From positions 14,741-78,740 of the forward strand of contig URBN01000009.1 of assembly GCA_900546145.1 (NCBI GenBank): 64,000 bases of DNA. The letters are read 5' to 3'. The position numbers and the translations under genes were made by a program. Below, in pieces: positions 18,693 through 31,785 of the stretch (within the stretch, counting starts at the first letter, position 1; each line of letters opens with the position of its first letter). The DNA is from an uncultured Desulfovibrio sp. Its GTDB lineage: Bacteria > Desulfobacterota > Desulfovibrionia > Desulfovibrionales > Desulfovibrionaceae. The notes beneath the pieces were generated by a model. The model ran no database searches. It worked only from the letters and a program-made list of their open reading frames with translations, and was not told the DNA's origin.

Positions 18693-18725
18693 TTGCACTT
18701 GCCATTTACCGGGTTTTAATATAAT
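18693..18725 (+). promoter_or_regulatory. Candidate rpoB promoter
   Basis: A perfect TATAAT lies at 18720-18725 within the 329-bp rplL-rpoB spacer. The -35 is uncertain: TTGCCA at 18699-18704 gives a short 15-bp spacer and TTGCAC at 18693-18698 a long 21-bp one. The remaining spacer to 18940 shows no gene. Confidence 0.45.
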
Positions 18726-18940
18726 GGAGATAACTCACTTTTTTTGAAGGGAGAGAGTGCTGGTTTTTCTCTTTTTCCGACAGCAGACGCGTTAGCGGCG
18801 ACAGAATTCACGGCCTGCGTTAGGGGGCAGGACGCGAACACTGCCGCCTTGTGCTTTTTTGTGCCGCATCTCCCTTTCTCTCCGTCCGCATCCAGCCCAT
18901 CCCTGGCAGGACGCAACCGATACCCACTGAGGATCATCGC

Positions 18941-21900
18941 ATGGGCCAGCTTATAAAGCAGTTCGGTAAAATCAAAGTAACGACTCCCATTCCTCATCTA
19001 CTCACACTACAGCTTGACTCCTATTCGAAATTTCTCCAGGAGGGCGTCCCGGCGGACAAGCGCCGCGAAGACGTCGGCCTGGAAGGAGTCTTCCGTACTG
19101 TCTTCCCCATCGAGGACTTCAACAAGACCGCGTCCCTGGAGTTCGAGAGCTACGAAATCCAGGAGCCCAAGTACGATCAGGCTGAATGCATTTCCAAGGG
19201 ACTGACCTATGAAGCGCCTGTGCGCATCAAGGTCCGTCTCGCTGTGTACGACGTGGACGACGCCACCGGCGAACGCAATATCCGCGACATCAAGGAGCAG
19301 GACATTTATTTCGGCACCCTGCCCCTGATGACCGAGAAGGGCACGTTCATCGTCAACGGCACCGAGCGCGTCATCGTCAACCAGCTGCAGCGTTCCCCGG
19401 GCATCATCTTCGAGCATGACGGCGGCAAGACCCATGCTTCGCACAAGGTGCTCTACTCCTGCCGCGTGATCCCCATGCGCGGATCCTGGCTCGACTTTGA
19501 CTTCGACCATAAGGATATCCTGTACGTGCGCATCGACCGCAGGCGCAAGATGCCCGTGACCATCCTGTTCAAGGCCATGGGCATGAGCAAGACGGACATC
19601 CTCGACTATTTCTACCCGAAGGAACTGCGCGAGACCTACTATCTTGACATCCCCGAGGGCATGCAGGCCGATGTCACACTTCGTGACGAAAAGCCCGTTT
19701 TCTGGAAGGTCAACAAGGACCTCTACCGCAAAGAGCCCGCGTACACCGACATCGCGGATCAGAACGGCAAGGTCATTGCCCACGCCGGCAAGCTCATCAC
19801 CAAGCGTCAGTGGCGCCTCATCTGCGAATCCGGCATGAACGCCATCCAGGTGCGTCCGGACACGCTTGAAGGTATGTTCCTGGCTGAGGACATCATCGAT
19901 CCCCAGGCCGAGGACAAGACCGCTCCCGAAGCCGTCCTCGCCCAGGCTGCTGACGAGCTCACCCCCGAGCTCATCCAGACTCTCAGGGACAAGGGCATCA
20001 AGGAAATCACGGTTCTGCACACCAAGGGCCCGGACGTGTCCTCGTCCATCCGCGACACGCTGGTGTCGGACAAGACTCCCGATCAGGAAAAGGCCCAGGA
20101 AGAGATTTACCGCAGGCTCCGTCCTTCTTCTCCGCCAACCCCCGAGATCGCCAAGAGCTTCTTCGACAACATCTTCCGCAATGTCGAGTACTACGACCTT
20201 TCCCCTGTGGGCCGCTACAAGCTCAACCAGCGCCTGCACTTCCCGCAGGACTACGGCATGGTCGATGACGGCAACGGAAACAGCGTGCCCTGCCGCACGC
20301 TGACGGACAACGACATCCTGACCGCCATCAAGACCCTGTGCACCATGAAGGACACGCACGCCGCGCCTGATGACATCGACCATCTCGGCAACCGCCGCGT
20401 GCGCCTCGTCGGCGAACTCGTGGAGAACCAGTACCGCATCGGCCTCGTGCGCATGGAAAGGGCCATCAAGGAACGCATGAGCCTGCAGGAAATCTCCACG
20501 CTCATGCCGCATGATCTGATCAACCCGAAACCGGTCGCTGCCGTGCTCAAGGAATTCTTCGGCACCAGCCAGCTCTCCCAGTTCATGGATCAGACCAACG
20601 CCCTCTCCGAAGTGACGCACAAGCGCCGTCTTTCCGCTCTCGGCCCCGGCGGCCTCACCCGTGACCGCGCCGGCTTCGAAGTGCGTGACGTGCACACGTC
20701 CCATTACGGCCGCATCTGCCCCATTGAAACGCCTGAAGGCCCGAACATCGGCCTCATTGTTTCTCTGTCCACCTACGCCAGAGTCAATGACTTCGGCTTC
20801 ATCGAAACCCCCTACCGTGTCATCCGCGACTGCCAGAAGACCGATGAGGTCGTCAGCCTCGATGCCACGCGCGAAGCCGATAACCAGGTCATCGCCCAGG
20901 CCAATGCCCGCTTTGATGAGAACGGCAGGCTCGCCGATGACAACATCACCGTGCGAGTCAAGGGCGAAGTGGAAATGAGGCCCAAAGAAGAAGTCACCCT
21001 TATGGACGTGGCTCCTGGCCAGATGGTCTCCATTTCGGCCGCCCTCATTCCTTTCCTCGAACACGATGACGCAAACCGCGCCCTCATGGGTTCCAACATG
21101 CAGAGACAGGCCGTGCCCCTGCTCCGCTCCGAGCTGCCCATCGTCGGCACGGGCATGGAAGTGCCCGTGGCCCGCGACTCCGGCGCCTGCATCGTGGCTC
21201 CCGCAGACGGCATCGTGCGCTACGCTGATGCCGACCGCATCGTGGTCGAGTACGAAGGCGATGTCTTCCCCACCACGGGCGGCGTCAAGGCCTACGATCT
21301 GCTCAAGTTCCACAAGTCCAACCAGAACACCTGCTTCAGCCAGAAGGCCACCTGCGTGCCCGGCCAGATCGTCAAGAAGGGCGACGTCCTCGCTGACGGT
21401 CCCGGCATCGACAACGGCACCCTGGCCCTCGGCAAGAACCTGGTCGTCGCCTTCATGCCCTGGTGCGGCTACAACTACGAAGACGCCATCCTGATCTCCG
21501 AAAAGACCGTGAAGGAAGACACCTTCACGTCCATTCATATTGAGGAGTTCGAGGTGGTGGCCCGCGACACCAAACTCGGACCTGAGGAAATCACCCGCGA
21601 CATCCCGAACGTCGGCGAGGATATGCTCCGCAACCTCGACGAGTCCGGCATCATCCGCATCGGCGCTCCCGTGAAGACCGACGATATCCTGGTCGGCCGC
21701 ATCACCCCCAAGGGCGAAACCCAGCTTACCCCTGAAGAGAAGCTCCTGCGCGCCATCTTCGGCGAAAAGGCCAGAGACGTGCGCAACTCCTCCCTCAAGG
21801 TCCCGCCGGGAGTCGAAGGCACCGTCATCGACGTCAAGGTGTTCAACCGCCGTTCCGGCGACAAGGACGAACGCACCAAGGCCATCGAAAGGCACCAGAT

Positions 21901-23212
21901 CGAGATCCTGGACGAAAAGGAACAGGAACACATCAGCGTGCTGGCCCAGGCCTGCCGCGACCGCCTCGCTCCCTCCGTTATCGGAAAGCAGGTGAACAAC
22001 ACCGTCCTCAGCAATACCACCAAGGGTGCCGCCATCACGGCCGGAGCTTCCATGACCCGCGAGGCTCTGGATCAGATTCCGCCGAAGAAGCTCTCCGGCC
22101 TCTTCAAGAGCAGCGAGACCAACGACATCGTTGAGAAGGCGCTCGAAGATTACGACCGTCAGCTCCAGTATCTGAAGAACATCTACGACGCCAAGCGCGA
22201 GAAGGCCACAGAAGGAGACGATCTGCCTCCCGGAGTCATCCGCATGGTCAAGGTGCATGTGGCCATCAAGAGAAAGCTCTCCGTGGGCGACAAGATGGCC
22301 GGCCGTCACGGCAACAAGGGTGTCGTGTCCATGATCCTTCCCGAGGAAGATATGCCCTTCTTCGCGGACGGACGCCCGGTCGACATCGTGCTCAACCCCC
22401 TCGGCGTGCCTTCCCGAATGAACATCGGCCAGATCATGGAAACCCACCTCGGCTGGGGCGCCAAGGAACTCGGCCGCCAGCTCGCCGAGCTCGTTGATTC
22501 CGGCAAGGCCATGCAGGTCGTCCGCGACGAGGTCAAAGACGTCTTCAACTCACCCGAGATCAGCAAGGCCGTGGATGAGATGGACGACGAGGAATTCGCC
22601 GCCTCCGTGCGCAAACTGCGCAAGGGCATCACCACGAGGACGCCTGTCTTCGACGGCGCCACCGAGGATGAAATCTGGAGCTGGATGGACAAAGCCCATC
22701 TCTCCAACGACGGCAAGAGCGTTCTCTATGACGGCCGCACCGGCGTTCCCTTCAAGAACAGGGTCACCGTGGGCGTCATGTACATGCTCAAACTCCACCA
22801 CCTTGTGGACGAAAAGATTCATGCCCGTTCCACCGGCCCCTACTCCCTCGTCACGCAGCAGCCTCTGGGCGGCAAGGCCCAGTTCGGCGGCCAGCGTCTC
22901 GGTGAAATGGAAGTGTGGGCCCTCGAGGCCTACGGCGCTTCGTACCTCCTGCAGGAATTCCTGACGGTCAAGTCCGATGACGTGACCGGACGAGTCAAGA
23001 TGTACGAAAAGATTGTGAAGGGCGACAACTTCCTCGAAGCCGGCATGCCTGAATCCTTCAACGTCCTGGTCAAGGAGCTCATGAGCCTCGGCCTGAACGT
23101 CACCCTGCAGCAGGATGAATCCAAGCCCCACAACAGGCGCCTCGGATTCATTCCCGGACGCAGCGCCGGCACTGCCCAGAGCAGCGCCGAGCCAGCCCAG
23201 GAAGACGAATAG
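18941..23212 (+). CDS. rpoB: RNA polymerase beta subunit
   Basis: Catalytic core subunit of RNA polymerase, 1423 aa. It shows the rifampicin-region sequence FFGTSQLSQFMDQTNALSE, followed by HKRRLSALGPGGL, and the C-terminal GGQRLGEMEVWALEAYGA. ATG 18941 matches the family N-terminus (MGQLIKQFGKIKV) although the frame is open further upstream. rpoC follows after 58 bp. Confidence 0.98.
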   Translation: MGQLIKQFGKIKVTTPIPHLLTLQLDSYSKFLQEGVPADKRREDVGLEGVFRTVFPIEDFNKTASLEFESYEIQEPKYDQAECISKGLTYEAPVRIKVRLAVYDVDDATGERNIRDIKEQDIYFGTLPLMTEKGTFIVNGTERVIVNQLQRSPGIIFEHDGGKTHASHKVLYSCRVIPMRGSWLDFDFDHKDILYVRIDRRRKMPVTILFKAMGMSKTDILDYFYPKELRETYYLDIPEGMQADVTLRDEKPVFWKVNKDLYRKEPAYTDIADQNGKVIAHAGKLITKRQWRLICESGMNAIQVRPDTLEGMFLAEDIIDPQAEDKTAPEAVLAQAADELTPELIQTLRDKGIKEITVLHTKGPDVSSSIRDTLVSDKTPDQEKAQEEIYRRLRPSSPPTPEIAKSFFDNIFRNVEYYDLSPVGRYKLNQRLHFPQDYGMVDDGNGNSVPCRTLTDNDILTAIKTLCTMKDTHAAPDDIDHLGNRRVRLVGELVENQYRIGLVRMERAIKERMSLQEISTLMPHDLINPKPVAAVLKEFFGTSQLSQFMDQTNALSEVTHKRRLSALGPGGLTRDRAGFEVRDVHTSHYGRICPIETPEGPNIGLIVSLSTYARVNDFGFIETPYRVIRDCQKTDEVVSLDATREADNQVIAQANARFDENGRLADDNITVRVKGEVEMRPKEEVTLMDVAPGQMVSISAALIPFLEHDDANRALMGSNMQRQAVPLLRSELPIVGTGMEVPVARDSGACIVAPADGIVRYADADRIVVEYEGDVFPTTGGVKAYDLLKFHKSNQNTCFSQKATCVPGQIVKKGDVLADGPGIDNGTLALGKNLVVAFMPWCGYNYEDAILISEKTVKEDTFTSIHIEEFEVVARDTKLGPEEITRDIPNVGEDMLRNLDESGIIRIGAPVKTDDILVGRITPKGETQLTPEEKLLRAIFGEKARDVRNSSLKVPPGVEGTVIDVKVFNRRSGDKDERTKAIERHQIEILDEKEQEHISVLAQACRDRLAPSVIGKQVNNTVLSNTTKGAAITAGASMTREALDQIPPKKLSGLFKSSETNDIVEKALEDYDRQLQYLKNIYDAKREKATEGDDLPPGVIRMVKVHVAIKRKLSVGDKMAGRHGNKGVVSMILPEEDMPFFADGRPVDIVLNPLGVPSRMNIGQIMETHLGWGAKELGRQLAELVDSGKAMQVVRDEVKDVFNSPEISKAVDEMDDEEFAASVRKLRKGITTRTPVFDGATEDEIWSWMDKAHLSNDGKSVLYDGRTGVPFKNRVTVGVMYMLKLHHLVDEKIHARSTGPYSLVTQQPLGGKAQFGGQRLGEMEVWALEAYGASYLLQEFLTVKSDDVTGRVKMYEKIVKGDNFLEAGMPESFNVLVKELMSLGLNVTLQQDESKPHNRRLGFIPGRSAGTAQSSAEPAQEDE

Positions 23213-23270
23213 GCCAGGGACATCTGACAAAAACGGGTAACCAGCCTTCAAGGCAAGGAATACATATATC

Positions 23271-27488
<4,218 letters not shown>

Positions 27489-27540
27489 GTTTCTGCCACT
27501 GTCCCCGCTCCGGCTGACCGGAGCGTCTTCACACTGATGA

Positions 27541-27580
27541 AAAAATCCCCCGGAAAGTTCTCTTTCCGGGGGATTTTCGT
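27541..27580 (+). terminator. Strong intrinsic terminator after rpoC
   Basis: ATCCCCCGGAAAG (27545-27557) and CTTTCCGGGGGAT (27562-27574) form a perfect 13-bp stem with loop TTCT, flanked by A-run and TTTT-C-G-TTTT. It closes the ribosomal/RNA polymerase block. Confidence 0.93.
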
Positions 27581-27705
27581 TTTCCGGACGATTCCGGAAA
27601 AAAACGGGAGGAAACACGGGGACAGGGCAACCTGAGATCCCCCCCCTTTCACGTATCTCCCACGCTTTGCCGGCATGTGACAAAAGTCCCGCCGGCCGCG
27701 GAAAG

Positions 27706-27847
27706 TTGCAATTTTCAGGTAAACGTATATAGAAATGAGCGATACAGGTTGGGAATTTTTCCTAATTGATCCTTTTCGGGCTGTAAGGATCAAAAACTGT
27801 CGGCTATCGTTTGTTTTAAAGAAGGCAGGCCCTAGTCCACCTGCCTT
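27706..27847 (+). promoter_or_regulatory. Promoter and palindromes upstream of the cytochrome b gene
   Basis: Within the 427-bp rpoC spacer, TTGCAA (27706-27711) and TATAGA (27728-27733) are 16 bp apart. Just downstream lies an imperfect palindrome TTGGGAA-TTT-TTCCTAA (27749-27765). Further on, a perfect 8-bp inverted repeat AAGGCAGG/CCTGCCTT (27822-27829 and 27840-27847) sits in the predicted leader. No gene is seen in this spacer. Confidence 0.4.
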
Positions 27848-27915
27848 ACGCGTGGGGGCAGTGTATCTCACGCGGAAATCCGGGTGCAGGCACACCTGAA
27901 TACGGGAGAACATGC

Positions 27916-28866
27916 ATGACTACACTGTTTTACCTCTTGGGGTATCTCGGCGTGATCGGATTTGCAGTCACGTCGTTTCTCAAAATCAAAAAGTATGTAA
28001 AGACCACTCCGCTTCACTGCCGCTGGGAAATCTATCCCATTCCGCATGAAGGCGCCCGCGCCAAGCACGGCGGCAGCTACATGGAAGAAAGCAACTGGTG
28101 GACGAAGGAACATCATGTGGATCACATGGGCGACCTCAAGGCCCTGCTCATGGAAGTTCTCTTCCTCGAATCCACGTTCCACAATAACCGCACCCTGTGG
28201 TACAGGACCTACCCCTTCCACTTCGGCCTGTACATGCTCATGGGCGGCGCCATCATTCTCTTTATTACCGCTTTCCTGCGTCTCTTCGGCATGAGCGCCG
28301 ACAACGGCCTCATCAGCTTTATCTACTGGCTCATTAACGTCATGAGCCTGCTCGGCTGCATCGGCCTCATCGGCGGCGGCATCGGCCTCATCTTCCGCCG
28401 CATGACCGACAAGGGTCTCAGGATGTACACGACCACGGAACACCTCCTCAGCATTGGCCTGTTCGTCCTCTTCGGCGTGACCGGCCTCGCCGTGTGGTGC
28501 ACCAATCCGTCCTTTGCCCCCATCGCCAGCGACTACATGTACAACTTGGTGACCTTCAAGATCTTCACTCCCCTCCAGAACGGCGGCTTCTGCCTCCATA
28601 TGCTGGTCGGCGATGCCCTGCTTATCCTCATCCCCGTGTCCTTCATGAGCCACATTCTCCTGAAGTACTTCTTCTACCATGATATCCGCTGGGAAGACGT
28701 GGCTACCCCGCGCAGCACGAAGATCCAGGGCAAGATTCTCAACGCCCTGAAGTTCCACTGCAACTGGGCCGCCCCGCACATCAACCCCGAGCAGGATCCC
28801 AACAAGACCTGGGTCGACGTTGCCACTACCGGCTACCCCTACCAAGAAAACGCTGACAAGAAGTAG
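27916..28866 (+). CDS. Cytochrome b-type membrane subunit (DsrM/TmcC-like)
   Basis: Integral membrane protein of 316 aa in the NarI-like cytochrome b group. About five to six hydrophobic helices are visible, with His residues in or near them (for example FHFGLYMLMGG, TEHLLSIGLFVLF and FCLHMLVGDALL) that could bind heme b. Such subunits exchange electrons between quinones and a cytoplasmic HdrD-type partner, which is encoded immediately downstream. By composition it resembles TmcC/DsrM of sulfate- and sulfite-reducing bacteria. Unlike the Dsr or Tmc operons, no c-type cytochrome or periplasmic subunit gene is adjacent. Which complex it belongs to is not settled by the sequence alone. Confidence 0.75.
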   Translation: MTTLFYLLGYLGVIGFAVTSFLKIKKYVKTTPLHCRWEIYPIPHEGARAKHGGSYMEESNWWTKEHHVDHMGDLKALLMEVLFLESTFHNNRTLWYRTYPFHFGLYMLMGGAIILFITAFLRLFGMSADNGLISFIYWLINVMSLLGCIGLIGGGIGLIFRRMTDKGLRMYTTTEHLLSIGLFVLFGVTGLAVWCTNPSFAPIASDYMYNLVTFKIFTPLQNGGFCLHMLVGDALLILIPVSFMSHILLKYFFYHDIRWEDVATPRSTKIQGKILNALKFHCNWAAPHINPEQDPNKTWVDVATTGYPYQENADKK

Positions 28867-28877
28867 AGGGCCCCGTG

Positions 28878-30476
28878 ATGAAAGAACCTAAGAAACTTAC
28901 TGATATCTCCACTGTCGAAGGACAGATGATCGAATACGATCTCAACGATATTCCGGATCTGCCCCTTGATGTCGCCAAACTTCCCTTCAAGAAATATTCC
29001 GAGAAGGAACTGGCCGACACCTGCCTCGACACGCTCGACGGCGTTTCCGTCCTGAACATTCCCCGTCCCAAGACTCCGGCCGAGGAAGAGGAACTCGTCA
29101 ACAAGTTCCTTTCCGGTCTGCGCAAGCTCTTCGACAAGGAAGACAACTGGCTTTTCTGCAACATGCTCGAAGCCGACATGGACTGCTGCGCCCAGTGCAA
29201 CTCCTGCTCCGCCGCCTGCCATCTCTATGAGATGAGCGGCAAGAACGAGATGTACCGCCCCAACTTCCGTTCGGAAATCCTGCGCCGCATCTACCACCAG
29301 TACATCAAGAAGGAACCCCTCGCCAAATGGCGTTACGGTGACTTCCCGCTGAACTGGAAGACCGTCGTCCGCCTGGGTGAGCTGGCCTACCGCTGCAACC
29401 TGTGCCGCCGCTGCGCCCAGGTCTGCCCCATCGGCGTTGACAACGGCATGATCGCCCGCGAAATCCGCAAGATCTTCAGCCAGGAAATGGGCTTCGCTCC
29501 CAAGGAACTCCACGCCAAGGGCACCGAGCTGCAGATGCAGCGCGGCTCCTCTACCGGCATGACTCCTGAGGTCGTCAAGGACAACGTCGAGTTCATCGAC
29601 GAGGATTACAGCGAAATCACCGGCGTGGGCCTCGAGACGCCCTTTGACAAGAAGGGTGCCGATATCCTGCTCATCCACAACGCCGGCGAAATCATGGCCT
29701 GGCCTGAAAACGTCGCTGCCTTCACCACCATCTTCAATGCCGCCGGCCTCTCCTGGACCCTGTCCAGCAAGATGTGCGGCTACGATGGCGTCAACTACGG
29801 CGTCTTCTACGATGACACCCAGACCGCCCGTATCGCCCTCCAGCAGATGGCTGCGGCCAAGGAACTCGGCGTCAAGAAGATCGTCATCGGTGAATGCGGC
29901 CACGCCCACAAGGCTCTGACCGTCATCGCTGACCGCGCCGTGCCCTACGACCTGCAGGTTCCGCGTGAAAGCTGCTACGTGACCCTGAACGAGATCATCA
30001 AGTCCGGCAGGATCAAGCTCGATCCTTCGCGCAACAACTTCCCGGTTACGCTGCACGACCCGTGCAACGTTGTGCGCCTCATGGGCATCGTGGAGCCCCA
30101 GCGTGAAATCGTACGTGCCATCGCTCCCCAGTTCCGTGAAATGCCCTGCAACGGCGTTCACAACTACTGCTGCGGCGGCGGCTCCGGCTTCGCCATCATG
30201 ACCCGTAATAACATCAACGTCTGGCGTCAGGACATCTCCGGCCGCAAAAAGTTCTGGCAGATCTCCGAAGCCTTCAAGGACTGCCTCGGACCCGAGACCA
30301 AGAAGTACATCTGCGCTCCCTGCTCCAACTGCAAGGGCCAGATCCGCGACATCCTGGAAGCCAACGACCTGTACTCCAAGAACAGCTTCGCCTACGGCGG
30401 CCTGGTCGAGCTTATTGTCAACTGCATGGTTGACGTGAAGCCCGGCTACATCAAGTGGGAAGGCGACGAGGAATAA
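28878..30476 (+). CDS. HdrD-like iron-sulfur oxidoreductase (DsrK/TmcB-like)
   Basis: Cytoplasmic subunit of 532 aa related to heterodisulfide reductase HdrD. Two ferredoxin-type [4Fe-4S] motifs start at Cys103 (CCAQCNSCSAAC) and Cys173 (CNLCRRCAQVCP). Two cysteine-rich CCG-type segments follow, including HDPCN, NYCCGGGSGF and CAPCSNC, which in this family bind the special noncubane cluster. ATG 28878 is favoured over GTG 28875 because GAGGG at 28866-28870 is then at normal spacing. It is 11 bp from the cytochrome b gene, forming a two-gene module that ends in a terminator. Confidence 0.82.
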   Translation: MKEPKKLTDISTVEGQMIEYDLNDIPDLPLDVAKLPFKKYSEKELADTCLDTLDGVSVLNIPRPKTPAEEEELVNKFLSGLRKLFDKEDNWLFCNMLEADMDCCAQCNSCSAACHLYEMSGKNEMYRPNFRSEILRRIYHQYIKKEPLAKWRYGDFPLNWKTVVRLGELAYRCNLCRRCAQVCPIGVDNGMIAREIRKIFSQEMGFAPKELHAKGTELQMQRGSSTGMTPEVVKDNVEFIDEDYSEITGVGLETPFDKKGADILLIHNAGEIMAWPENVAAFTTIFNAAGLSWTLSSKMCGYDGVNYGVFYDDTQTARIALQQMAAAKELGVKKIVIGECGHAHKALTVIADRAVPYDLQVPRESCYVTLNEIIKSGRIKLDPSRNNFPVTLHDPCNVVRLMGIVEPQREIVRAIAPQFREMPCNGVHNYCCGGGSGFAIMTRNNINVWRQDISGRKKFWQISEAFKDCLGPETKKYICAPCSNCKGQIRDILEANDLYSKNSFAYGGLVELIVNCMVDVKPGYIKWEGDEE

Positions 30477-30500
30477 TTCCTCTCTCTTCAGCTGAATTCA

Positions 30501-30533
30501 AAGGGCGTCCCCTCCGGGGTGACGCCCTTTTTT
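30501..30533 (+). terminator. Terminator after the DsrK/TmcB-like gene
   Basis: AAGGGCGTC (30501-30509) pairs with GACGCCCTT (30521-30529), with an inner CCCC/GGGG extension, followed by T-run. It separates the redox pair from the next membrane protein gene. Confidence 0.92.
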
Positions 30534-30640
30534 ACGGCCCTCACCCGGCATCCGCACGCTCTAGGGCTCACTTGCGCAGGGGGCCGCTTGTCTCTAAAAT
30601 CAGCCAGTTTCGAAACCTTTAGCAACCGGGTACACGGCAC

Positions 30641-31609
30641 ATGCAGCTTCCCCTGTGGTTTTCCCTGTGGCAGTCCCTCGACTCCCTTCTGGCCATCGCC
30701 CTGAACGCGGCCGAAGCCTTTCCTTTTCTCCTTTTCCTCTGTCTCTTTCTGTTCCGTTCACGCAGAGCCCCCTTTCTGGCTGACTCGGGCCGCATTTTTC
30801 TGAAGCTCGGCCTCATCTGCGCTGTCATCGGCGCGGCCGACCTCCTTCTGCGCGGCCTCGTGGATCTGGAATTCCTGCCCGCGGCCCTCGACAAGCTCGA
30901 GCCTCTTCCCTTCGAACCTTTCTCCCTGCCGTGGCTCGGCACGACAACGACGCTCGCAGCCTGGATAGCAGGCATCGTACTTCTGTACCTCACGGGAAAC
31001 AGCGCACGAACGCTCTTTCTCACCTCCGGCATGGGCACGGATGAGGACACAGCCAGAAGGCTCTCAAAAAAGGCCGGACTCCTTTCCATTGGCGCTCTTA
31101 TCGCGTTCCTCTGCTTCTTCGCCTCCATTATCACGCGCAACTGGCCTTTTCTCGGACTGCCCGAGCAGATGACACAGCAGCGCGTGGCCGAAGTTCTGTT
31201 CGCCCACGCCTGGCGCATGACCTGCGGTTCGCTCATGCCGGCCGGCGCTCTGGCCATACTGGCCTTTTTCTTCTCCATCACGAACGGGACGTTCCGGAAT
31301 GCTTCCGGCGATGAAAAGAAGCCCCCTCTTCTGGAGGACGAGGACGCCAGAACCCTGCGCATGATTTGCGCGGCCGCCATCGCCGGCGGCGCCTTTCAGT
31401 TCCTTGACGCGGGTTTCGTGGCCTTCAGCTACTCTTCCGGACTGGGCGTCGGCATCAAATCGTCACTTATGCGCTTCGGCCCCTTCTTCACGACCGGACT
31501 GTCCCTGGCCTGCTGGGTCTTCCTCTTCGCCCGACCGCGCCGGGACGCCTTCTTCCTGGCTCTCCTGCCTGTTCTTCTCATCCTTTTCAAGGCAGCCCTG
31601 CGCTTCTGA
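30641..31609 (+). CDS. Polytopic membrane protein of unknown function
   Basis: A 322-aa protein with about eight hydrophobic segments and an acidic loop near residues 225-245 (EKKPPLLEDEDA). I do not recognise a family. One His lies in FAHAWRMTCGS near a membrane segment. It follows the redox pair on the same strand but lies beyond a terminator, so joint transcription is doubtful. The ATG has only a weak ribosome-binding site. Confidence 0.6.
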   Translation: MQLPLWFSLWQSLDSLLAIALNAAEAFPFLLFLCLFLFRSRRAPFLADSGRIFLKLGLICAVIGAADLLLRGLVDLEFLPAALDKLEPLPFEPFSLPWLGTTTTLAAWIAGIVLLYLTGNSARTLFLTSGMGTDEDTARRLSKKAGLLSIGALIAFLCFFASIITRNWPFLGLPEQMTQQRVAEVLFAHAWRMTCGSLMPAGALAILAFFFSITNGTFRNASGDEKKPPLLEDEDARTLRMICAAAIAGGAFQFLDAGFVAFSYSSGLGVGIKSSLMRFGPFFTTGLSLACWVFLFARPRRDAFFLALLPVLLILFKAALRF

Positions 31610-31688
31610 GGACCGAACAGGCCGATTTCACGCCCATATCGCGTATTGCCCATTGTGAGGCGCAATGCTATGAAATTCTTTCCCGCTG

Positions 31689-31705
31689 ATGCGAATCCTT
31701 CGCAT
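31689..31705. promoter_or_regulatory. Perfect 17-bp palindrome upstream of CstA-family gene
   Basis: ATGCGAA-TCC-TTCGCAT lies about 80 bp before the start codon at 31786. It could be an operator or an RNA hairpin; there is no T-run after it. Confidence 0.4.
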
Positions 31706-31785
31706 TTCGGGGAGGGGAACAGTTTTTTCGCTTCAAAAAGAGGAGGCGGAAAACCTGCTAAATTTCATAAAGAGGGTTTTCTGTT

